A stretch of 64,000 nucleotides of DNA from Burhinus oedicnemus (taxonomy: Eukaryota; Chordata; Aves; Charadriiformes; Burhinidae). This document shows, one piece after another, positions 51,985 through 61,223 of the stretch. Location of the stretch: positions 127,285-191,284 of the forward strand of contig VFFE01007504.1 in NCBI GenBank assembly GCA_008921705.1. Reading direction: 5' to 3'. The position numbers and the translations under genes are program-made. The notes under the pieces were generated by a model, which saw only the letters and a list, made by a program, of their open reading frames with translations, made no database searches and had not been told where the DNA came from. Within the stretch, counting starts at the first letter, position 1; the number at the start of each line of letters is the position of its first letter.

Positions 51985-54900
51985 GCTGTTACTGCACTAT
52001 ACGACTTCAGCCTCTATTCCTTGCCTGCATCCTCTAAAGGTTAGCAGCAGCAGCCCTCCACTCAATTGCCCAATTGTGCTTCTGAAGCAATAAGCAGTCA
52101 GACATCTGCTGCAGAACTTTGCGGAGGTGGTTCCCTCAACTGCCAGACTCACCCCACAGTACAACAGAAGCTTCACCCACCTGCCTGGGCATTGAGAGTT
52201 TCCCTTTTCTGTGCTTCAGCCTTGCTCACGTATACGTAGCACAATGTGCATTTAATGTGTGTTACCAGAAGTCCCCCTACCTTGTTTATTATAATACATG
52301 CACAAGATTTCTTCAAGCCCTCAGAAAGTCTGTGGTGCAGAGGGTAAAAACGGCCTGTACTATTTTGGGCTCTCCCTTTGGTAAGCACCAATGTGAGATG
52401 CAATTAAAACAAATGCACTGAAGTAATGCACCCCATCAAATATTCTTAAAAGTTGCTAAAATACACTTTAATGTTCTCCCTGACATGTAAGCACTGTTTG
52501 CAGAGAAGTGTCTACCTGGACCTTTCCCTGCCCTCCATCCCCATGTGCATTTCTTCACCCTGAGAAGCTGAATTAACTCAATAAATGTGTACCGATAACA
52601 CAACCACCAGGACAGTCCTTCCTAAATTACTCGTGGTTTCAAACCCCTCAAGTCTCAGGCCATCCCTGTAAAGCACCAGAGATGAGCACCGTGGTGCTCA
52701 CGTGTCAAGAAATCAAAGACACTGCAACGCTGACAGCAAACGTTAAGGTGAAATAAGCAATGCCTGCAGCACAGCGCAGTCACAGGCCCTTTTCTGTAAG
52801 GTGCAGACTTCTGTCTGTGCAGACATCATGTTTGTAGAATGAAAACACGTGCCAGCCCCATAAGCACAGGGAGCCCATCAGGTCTATCACCCTGAACACA
52901 GATGCACTTTTCTGCCATCATTAGTGGGGAACTGCCAGCTCCTGGGCAGTTGACTGTCCTACAGCAACATCTTCCCTCTACCTTGCCAGCCTTATTAAAG
53001 CCATCATTTTTAAATGCTGTGGGCATGACAGAACCGGGCCTTTTGACCTCAAGCCTTCACCTGACCTATGGCTGAATATACAAACCATAGGGTAATTGCA
53101 GCCTCCCATGTGTTTCACTATACAACAGATACCTGGTTTGCAGCAAAGAAACTCACATGCAGAAGGTGGCTATAAGCCTATTTAATACAACAGCAGTGGC
53201 AAATGGGCTTTTAACTCACACCAGAAAATGGTGTAAATCCAGAATATTAAAAGCACAAATTGTGCTGTTAAAGAGAGGAAAAGGCAAATTAAAGTCACAA
53301 TACCACAAAGTTCTGGGAAGATAGCCAGAAAGAACAGAAAAGTAAGAAAAAGCACTTCCTCCCGCATCCTTCAGGCTCATTTGTCATGAGAAGCTATAAA
53401 GTTAAGGCCTATAAGAGAGTCAGGGATCAAAACTTTCCTTTGGGAAGATAGCCGCATCGAAGCTCCTCTTCCATCGCATCTTTCCATCCATTCAACACAA
53501 ATCCTTGACAGCCTAAATCTAAATGCTCCAAGGAAGTCCCATCCATAAAGTTGTTTTTACAAAAAGAGCTTTCCAGCAGAAGAGAATAAGACCTACACTC
53601 TTTAACCAGTAAGTGATCATCTTCATTTAGCACTGACACTGTGGACAAGGTGAAAGGTCCAATGACATTCAGCTGCAAGCTGCGGTAAGCCTTCCTCATG
53701 GGGACAATGGGGTTGCTCAGTCTCACTTGCCTGCCTCCAGCTTCTGTATCCTTGCCAGTGCAATAGCTAAGACATATCAGGTCAGGATGTATGGCCAGAA
53801 CTGGCTGGAGTGTATAAAAGGGGAAAATTTTCCTGTCATAAAATATAGTTTAGATAGAATCACATTGTTTTGCAGGAATATGACAATGCTGGTCATGTTT
53901 TCACCAGGGAATTGTCATAGTATATAATGTGACTCTCTCTTACTGCTTTAGTAAAATGGAGACCTTTTGTTTAGACAAATAAAGTCTTTCTGTATTTGTG
54001 AAGAGAATTCCAGCAGAATTTTTGCTTTATGGAGCAGTTTCATATTCTGACTCCAAGGAGGCAAAATTCCTCCTGCATGCTGACAGTCATAGCAAGAAAT
54101 GACCAAGAAATCTCCTTGGGTTCCCCTTAAAACATGCAGCTAATAACAGAGACCTAAATACTTTCCTGTCTATTACCTACCTTCATTATTTCATTTTGTA
54201 ATCATGTGAGGTATTTTTACATCTACCTTTACTAAAAGAACTATTTAACGTGTGTTGCAACTGCATCAAAGTTAAATATCCTAGTGCTTCCTCCAAACCC
54301 TGTCTTTCTCTAACTGCCATGAACTAACTTACCCAGCTTCCACACCAGCCAGTCTGTCCCATCCCTATGAGCTAAACTGGAGCACTAACCAGCCTGCTGC
54401 ACAGGGAAAGGAAGGGAAGGTGGGCACTTAGCTCTGCAGAGCAGCTGGAGGGGTACATCTACATTAGCATTTCAGTGTGGATGAGGAGAGCGCTGTTGAA
54501 GCAACCTCTCAGGATCTCTGCTTACTCTGCTTTGGTTTGCACCATGCAGCTGTCTCAGACTGTGCTAAGGGGAACACTTTAGGTGACAGTAAACTCTAAG
54601 TTGTGCTCCAGGTGTGCTTTTAATGTGCTCCAACCTCCAGTGAGCACTCAGTCCATAAAAAGTCTGAGAAAATTGGCAGTAACTTCCCTCACTCCCAGAA
54701 CAAGTGTGGATGGCTGCTTCTCAGTTTCAGTTGCTTCCCTGTACAGACCCACTCCTCCTGTGCTGCGCTGCTTGCTGATGAGGAGCACCAGTCACAGAGG
54801 AGAGGTCAGGGGTCCCTCAGGCCACAAACAATATAGTTGTGCTTTCTGTCAATAACACCAGCGAGGGAGCACCTGAAAGACACAGGAGGAACTTTATGAC

Positions 54901-57109
54901 ACGAGAGACAGCAAAATAACTTCTGGGTTCAACACTGCCATCCAGAGAAAGAGCGAAGGAGCTTGCTCTGTCTCTGAGTCTGCCAGCCAACACAACAGGT
55001 TCACTTTGGGAGACACAAAGCAAACAGAACATGTGGTTTTAGGAAACAAGACAGAGCTCTGAACGATTCCCAAGCAAGAACGAAAAAAACCCCAAAACCC
55101 AGCATCTGAAGCATAAATGGACAAAAGCGCAGTCAAGAAGAGAGATTCCTTTTTAGGGGAATTAAAAAGTATCCTTTCAGACTGCACAGTGTTTGCTGAG
55201 TGGATGCCTCAGGATGTGTTGTCAGGAATCATGTTGTCCCCCTTGTCCCTTCCATTTAATTTTATCTAGAAATGCAGTTAAATGCTAAAGACTGTGCCTC
55301 TTCACTTTGCACTCATTGTCACAAAAAATCACATGCTCTATTTTACCTACACTCTATAGTACAAGCAAAAGCTTTCTAAGTCCAAGCTCTCCCTGTTACA
55401 ATCAACAGGCTATTCCTTTAGAGAAGATCAGTGGTCCTTTAAAACCAGCATTTTGCTTTCCCTGTTTAACTGCAATTTCAGAACTGGAATACGAAAGCTC
55501 CACTCAGGGTGACGCTGCAACATTGAGCCAAGGTAGGGCAGTCCAATTCTCTGTTGTTTCCAGCTCCTGTTGAGAAGGACATGCACTCTTAGCTCACAGG
55601 GAGTGCATCTAATATCTCACCATCTAGTTTTTTACAGCAGCATTGTTTGTCACATTGAACAGCCTGCAAGATCTGAAGGTGCTACCTTGCATTAGGGAAT
55701 TAGCTGCCATTTTGCATTATGTCATTACATTAAAATTACTTTAAAATGTCAGCTTGTTTGTAAAACCAAAAAAATTAATTTTGCTTTTGGTTTCCTTACA
55801 AATTATTTGATTCCCAGACTCATGGGATACATCCTAGCCACTGCTACCTGCAGACTCTTCAAGAGACGATCCTGAAAAGCTCAAGGCTGCTTCTACCTGG
55901 TGGCACAGCAGTATTATTATTTTAGCATTGGATGGCTTTGTATATTTTATAAGTTCTATTCAAATGGCAAAATTCTCATAAAGAAAATCCATTTAACTGG
56001 AGACTTAAATTAACAGAGACGACAATGTAAATAAATAGTAAATATCTCTTTGAGGAGAAGGGAGACTACTGGGCTCATGGTCAGTAACCTGGAAGCCCTG
56101 GGACTTACCCATCACAACACCGGACTCCAGAGTATCGGGGATGACTGTCCTGCTAGCAATGCATTTACATCTGCCAAAAACCACACGTAAAGGAAAAAAC
56201 CTCAACTCTTTATGGATGAGGCCCTGAAAAGAACAGGGTTCAGTTACTGTGCCCCAATATTTCACCTGTGCCAAAGTAAGGGGAAGTCTAGGACTCAGAT
56301 GAGAAGAATTATTTTTTTTTTTTAAATCAAAACTTTTGATGGAAGAGTTGGCTTATAAGTTTTGACTTATAAATTTAAATAGAATAGTGCTCATAAATGC
56401 ATAACCTTTTGCCATTTTTGCTACCGAGAAGTAGGTAGGAAGGGACAGAAGAGAGAACTCAAGTTTCACAGTTTGGATTTTCAGTGAAAAACCTAAAAAA
56501 ATCTTTATGGGAGAGACAGCAGAAGAAAAAGCACTGTTAAAAAGCTATTAACAGCCATTTTGAAGCCAGTTTTGTCAGTGGATGCTTAATTACAGAGAGA
56601 CAAACCATACTGAAGAATCTAACAAGCTGAATCTATATGACAAGGAACCCTGCATTAACCCTGAAGAAGGAAGAAAGGAAAAGTGTAGCCCCGAAGGGTC
56701 GACTGCAGATCTAATTCCTTCCAACTTTGCTGCTGAACCTTCAAGACCAAAGAGAGACTTAGTAAAACCTGGGATAAGTCTAACCGGTTTTTAAGCACAT
56801 GAATTGGCTAGGCTTTGCCCAGAGGGTGTTAATGAATAATTCGACCTGCTGAAAGACCAAATGAGAGTTTATTGCTTAACCTTGTAACCATAGTAATTGT
56901 AATTAAGTGGTAGCCTGGGAGAGAGTCTGTTAGCAGCGTCCTGCTAAGGCAAAGCAGAAACCTAATGTTTAAACAAATGATTAAACTTGTCATAACTTCC
57001 TCATCTTGCACTCACAGTGGTAATTTTAACCAGTACTCAAGACATTTTGCCATCTTGTTTACGTTGATTATCGGCACAGCACAATTGCTATGCACAGCAG
57101 TGAATGCAC
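51983..57109. other. Unique non-coding DNA
   Basis: No gene is recognised. AATAAA at about 53977 is followed by T/GT-rich sequence and could be a poly(A) site for an unseen plus-strand transcript. A 99-codon frame at 53427-53726 (minus) has a fairly protein-like composition but no known family and no clear splice context. The segment 56870-57070 is AT-rich with TAAT motifs. Confidence 0.6.
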
Positions 57110-57215
57110 TATTGTATTATTTATGCTCTGGAAGCACCTTGAGACTCTAGCCAAGATAAGATGCTATACAAATTCACAGGTCTGACAAATGTCCAGTCTA
57201 AAGACCTCAGAGAAG
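57110..57215 (-). mobile_element. Ancient SINE/LINE tail fragment, antisense
   Basis: GTATTATTTATGCTCTGGAAG (from 57113), then CACCTTGAGACTCTAGCCAAG, AAGATGCTATACAAATTCACA and a worn GTCCAGTCTAAAGACCTCAG read as the reverse complement of the common sauropsid repeat tail. That tail carries a TAGACTGTAAGCTC box, a TACAGCGCCTAGCACA box and a TATTATT end. It appears to be the same tail family as the sense copy ending at 45455. Divergence is high, so the family name is tentative. Confidence 0.58.
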
Positions 57216-60104
57216 GGGGTAGGACTGGCCCTTAGGCCACACAGAACATCTTGAGCAAGTATCTGACTAACTGACACAGCCTGCCTATTCCAAAACACAG
57301 ATTACACGTCAAGGCAGTGTATGAGGACAATTACCCAAGCTAGCAAAGCTGCACAGGTATAAACCAATACAAGACAACAAATGTTTTGGCACAGAAACAA
57401 TTAAATGTTCTTTGTGATCATCACTATTCATCAGTATATGGATAAACGGACTTAGGCTCCCTATCCTACAGCTACACATGATATAACTAGAGAGGTCCAC
57501 TTTCACACTTATTCACAATACTGTGCCCTGGAAACATTGGCATGTTTCAGAAAAGGTGAATATAAACAAAATAAGAAATCAATTCACTGTGCAACATTTC
57601 TGTTACAGAAAAAAAAACAAAAACAAGACAGCTAGCAGATCAGCTGGGGTACAAAAAAACGTTAATTCAAAAAAGAAGGCAGAGAGAAAAACATAAAAGG
57701 ATAATCCTTTGAAATGATAAAGGTTTTGTGTAATGCTTAATTTTAATCAATATATGAGACTAGACAAGGATCATCCTCACAAACGATGACATAAAAGGAT
57801 TAGTGACTTCCAACCAGCACAAAACTGCACAGAGATGTTTATTACTGTTTGGAATTGTTTCTTCTCCAAATAAGATTTTAAAATTCAAACAAGTTGAATA
57901 AAGAGGTAAAGGTAGAAAAGGGCGTGGATTTTATTTTTTCTACTATTTTTAAAATGCAAAGTTAAGATGAAAATTAAGAGATTTAATTTAATAATGTTAA
58001 TGGAGAGCTACAGAAAAGGTAAGATCCCACAAAAGTTACAAGATTGTCTTAATAAAGGATAATCCAATTATTTATGTTGAACAACTGACAAAGAAACATT
58101 TTTTCTTTTCCTTTCAGCTTTGAGTTCTTAGGGTCCACTTTTCAAATTTCCAACCAGGCAATGGCAGCTAGACTCTTTAAAATGAAAGTTGAGACTCATG
58201 TGATCATATAGTTCTGTGAATGGGAACTCTAAGGAAAAAGTGATCAAAAATGCCACTGAAGTGATGATATTGTCCAGCATACAGGCTGCATAGCAATGAA
58301 GAAGCAACCGATAACATGATCAGAGACAGACAGTAACAAACCAGATTGAGAACACTTTTGAACTTGCTATGACTAGGAAAAATAGGATTTGTTTCTCTTT
58401 TTGGATTTAACATAAACAAATAAGAGATAACTGATTTTGCTCTCAACTCTGCATTGTCATTTTCAAACCAAACCACATAAATTGATAATCTATTTAAGGA
58501 CGCCAGCTTGTCATGTATCTCTAGGACCATTTTCACCAACTAAGTTTTTTTTCTTCTCAGATTTCTGTCCTTGGAATTCCTTTACCCAGTGCTAACTCCC
58601 CTAAATTAAAAGGCATTTATCAGTAACGGCCAAGAGGTTATGCTGGATACTCAATAACTGAATCTTTCTGGGGAGAAAGAGGAAAACCCAATGGCAGCTT
58701 TCAGCAATCTGAAATACCTTCCAGAGCCCATTTTTCAGATATACCTGAAATGAACACACAAGCTAAGAACTCCTTGAAGAGTAAGGTGGACCAAATCCTT
58801 AACTTTGAACAGGTGGCTGCTTCTGCACACAAAGCTGGGGATATTGTTCTGTGACAAGTGGTTTGAAGGAAAAAAAAACAAAAAAGGTTAGTCTCCATTA
58901 AGCTTTTATTTCAAAACATGAGGTGTCTATAGGTTTTTGGTTTTTTTTTTTTCTTCTGTGAGACTAAAAGAATAAGCTATTAACATCAAGAAGTGCACAA
59001 ATAAGCCTCAACTATTATGTCTAGATTTAATTACAAGAAAGGTGGATTACAAGAGTTTCCTAACACACCAGCTCTCCCTGTTGCCTTTGGTGGTGGTAAT
59101 GCAGATTCACTTTGTGGGAATAGCCTTATAAGGCATTTGCAGCACTTTGGCTTTTTTTTATGGGGAAACCTACCAATACGACACACGCACAGTCAGCCTG
59201 TAACACGCTTATTAAGCAAGCCAGAGGAACAATAGAAATATACTGCAGCAGTAGTGTATCAATGCACTATGTTCATCCATTTTGTGAATTTCAACTTTGC
59301 GTACCCACCAGGGCTCAGATTGAACTTCCCTTCTTCCCAAGTGGTACCAAAATACTTTCTCCACATACAGGTCCTCACCTGGACCACACAGATGTGTCCA
59401 ACTCTGCTAGCCCTCTCCATCATCTCTTACTTTCTGCAGCCCTCAGAATTAAACTGTCCTAACACATTTTTCATTCTTTCCCTCTGTGGAAAGATAATAC
59501 TTTTCTTACTTATTTCTTCATTATTTTATCTTTCTTTATGGAAAGCAGATTCCCCAGCCTTTCTTGTGTGCTGTAATCACTTCTCTTATTCCAATGTACT
59601 GTTTCTTATCTCCCCATCTCCTTGCCTCTTTTCAGTATTTTGATCCTCTCCCCTTCTTTCTCATTCTATCTTTCTGTTTCCTACCGTCTCTGTTCCCAAG
59701 CTCCACTCCCAGTCTCAAGTAGAAGGGTATAATTTCTCAGTTTCCTGTTCTTCTATTAGGTATGCCACTGATGAATCACCCTAATTGCAAAGAAGAACAT
59801 ACTCCCCATCATTTGTGAATTTGGTTTACAAATCTGATTGAGTGATCGGAATAAATATTACATAAAATGAATATGTAGAAATTAGCTAGCCACTATGCAC
59901 AATACTAAGGCTGTTCACACAGACAGAGAATATCCGGTAGGAAATCATAGGGTAGGTACCCTGGTGCACTGTTTAAGAGCATCAGCCATGGTTTATAGTG
60001 AAAATGTAATTTGTTTCTACAGATAACTATTGAAATTGTCTCCTATTTCTACAAATGCAGATATGAAAGTCTTAACAGATCTGTTGGATATTTAACAGAA
60101 ACGG
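57216..60104. other. Unique AT-rich DNA, no gene
   Basis: Pyrimidine-rich around 59450-59700 and otherwise featureless. No repeat or exon is recognised. Confidence 0.65.
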
Positions 60105-60109
60105 CAATC
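60105..60109. repeat. Target-site duplication, left copy (CAATC)
   Basis: The five bases next to the LTR start pair with CAACC at 60836-60840, four of five identical. This is what a retroviral integrase leaves on insertion, and it supports a solo LTR formed in place instead of by rearrangement with another locus. Confidence 0.7.
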
Positions 60110-60448
60110 TGTCCTGGTTTGAGGTAACACAGGACCAATTTTGTTCAGCAACTTTACTTTTTAGCTAGGCCTCTTCTAACTGCTGAAATTAACAGCGTGT
60201 TGTCCAGAAAACTGTTCGCTCTCAGGGTGATAAGACCCATGTTTATAGTTGATGCCAAGGAATGGTATGCAGAGAGGCTCTTGCTTATCCTTATTGCTAT
60301 AACAACCAAGGCCAGCCAACTTTGTTACTTGCCCCGTTGGAGGGTCGGAAGCGGAAAAGCGTAGAGGGGTCACCCCTGTGGGGAGGAGCGGACAGGACAG
60401 GTGACCCAAAACTGACAGGGTATTCCATCCCATCTGCCTCATGCTCAC

Positions 60449-60455
60449 TATAAAG
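60449..60455 (+). promoter_or_regulatory. TATA box of the solo LTR
   Basis: TATAAAG lies about 340 bp into the LTR and about 250 bp upstream of the ATTAAA signal, where the U3 promoter of a retroviral LTR is expected. Transcription would start near 60475-60485. Whether it is active cannot be seen. Confidence 0.6.
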
Positions 60456-60700
60456 GCTGAGGGATCAAAGGGTCAGCTCTCTTTCTTCAATGGCCAGTGT
60501 CCAAGGAGGACTCTGTCTCTGCATCTGCCTTTGATCCCGATCCTGAATCCAGATCCGTAATCCAGTTCCCGTCCGTCACTGAGTCCAGTCTGGGACTTCC
60601 CCAGCGCCTGCTGGTGACGTGACTGTCATCCTGGGAGCTTGATACGGTTTTGTATATATTTCTTTTTTTTTTATTATTAGTATTTTATTATTAATATTTC

Positions 60701-60706
60701 ATTAAA
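60701..60706 (+). terminator. Poly(A) signal ATTAAA of the solo LTR
   Basis: ATTAAA follows an AT-rich stretch (60660-60700) and precedes T-rich and CT-rich sequence, as at the R/U5 boundary of a retroviral LTR. It is a common functional variant of AATAAA. Confidence 0.55.
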
Positions 60707-60742
60707 GTAGTTTAGTTCCTTCTAAACTCGAGTCTCTCTTTT

Positions 60743-60789
60743 TCTCTCTCTCTCGCCTCCCTTCGGGAGCAGAGCAAGAGAGAGAGAGC
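60743..60789. repeat. Pyrimidine/purine hairpin in the LTR
   Basis: A CT-dinucleotide tract (about 60743-60754) is mirrored by a GA tract (about 60776-60788). Between them CTCCC-TTC-GGGAG (60757-60769) forms a perfect inner stem. Read as RNA this gives a long interrupted hairpin just after the poly(A) signal of the LTR. Loop and bulges were judged by eye. Confidence 0.65.
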
Positions 60790-60835
60790 ATCTGTCATTC
60801 CACCTGATTGGGCCAATGTGGCCCAAACCACGACA

Positions 60836-60840
60836 CAACC
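60836..60840. repeat. Target-site duplication, right copy (CAACC)
   Basis: This is the partner of CAATC at 60105-60109. The single T/C difference is a transition that has probably occurred since insertion. Confidence 0.7.
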
Positions 60841-61020
60841 ATAAACAAGAGAGTGAAGTGATGTGTGCAAGTGAGACTCTTCTAATCACAAGTAAGGCTT
60901 GGCTAAGAAGGACAGCTTTCTCATACACCAACTAAACAAGTATCAAAGAAACAATACATTAAATGATAAATATGGATGTATATTGGACATAAACTTGTGA
61001 ACGTCCCCAGTAAGTTGAAG

Positions 61021-61223
61021 ACAGTGGCACAGGTGGTTCAGATTTCAACATCAGAGCCAGGAGTCCCACATCCCCCTAGGCAACCTCCATTCACTCACTG
61101 GTAAAATGGGGAAAATGCCATTTGCTGTTCCTTCCAGGGATATTGTTAATTAATTAATTCTTAATTAAGTTTGCAAAAATACAAATATCCTTGATTGAAA
61201 GACACTGTAAAAGGGAAATTATT
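61021..61223 (+). mobile_element. MIR-type SINE, sauropsid form, sense
   Basis: An ancient tRNA-derived SINE of the MIR superfamily. The core and tail are in the right order: AGAGCCAGGAGTCCCACA (about 61053), CTCACTGGTAAAATGGGG (about 61094), the AGGGATATTGTTAATTAATTA stretch (about 61137), TTGCAAAAATAC (about 61171), ATCCTTGATTGAAAG (about 61187), then AAATTATTGTT at the end. This is the pattern of reptile and bird MIR copies, in which 'GTAAAATGGGG', 'TTAATTAAT' and 'ATCCTTGGATGAAAG' follow one another before a TATTATT tail. The 5' tRNA-like head is badly worn. It is among the best preserved ancient repeats in the window. The family was assigned from memory of the consensus. Confidence 0.72.

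Larger units (their letters stand above)
60110..60835 (+). mobile_element. Solo LTR of an endogenous retrovirus
   Basis: A single 726-bp long terminal repeat bounded by TG...CA. Its ends are imperfect inverted repeats (TGTCCTGGTTTG at 60110, and the complement of TGTCGTGGTTTG at 60835). It is flanked by CAATC (60105-60109) and CAACC (60836-60840), a 5-bp target duplication with one change. Inside are a TATA box (TATAAAG, 60449-60455), an ATTAAA poly(A) signal (60701-60706) and a pyrimidine/purine-rich hairpin downstream. No primer-binding site, gag, pol, env or second LTR follows, so the internal part was probably lost by recombination between LTRs. The TGTCCTGGTTT start and the 5-bp duplication fit avian ERVL-type LTRs, but the class is an inference. 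Orientation is set by the order TATA then ATTAAA. Confidence 0.9.

Noticed and set aside
51957..52450. The 26-base T tract as the poly(A) tail of a minus-strand processed pseudogene
   Set aside because: The adjoining sequence has no gene similarity I can recognise, no AATAAA in the right place and no visible target duplication.
53427..53726. A 99-codon minus-strand frame with protein-like composition
   Set aside because: No family recognised, no convincing flanking splice sites, and many frames of similar length occur here by chance.
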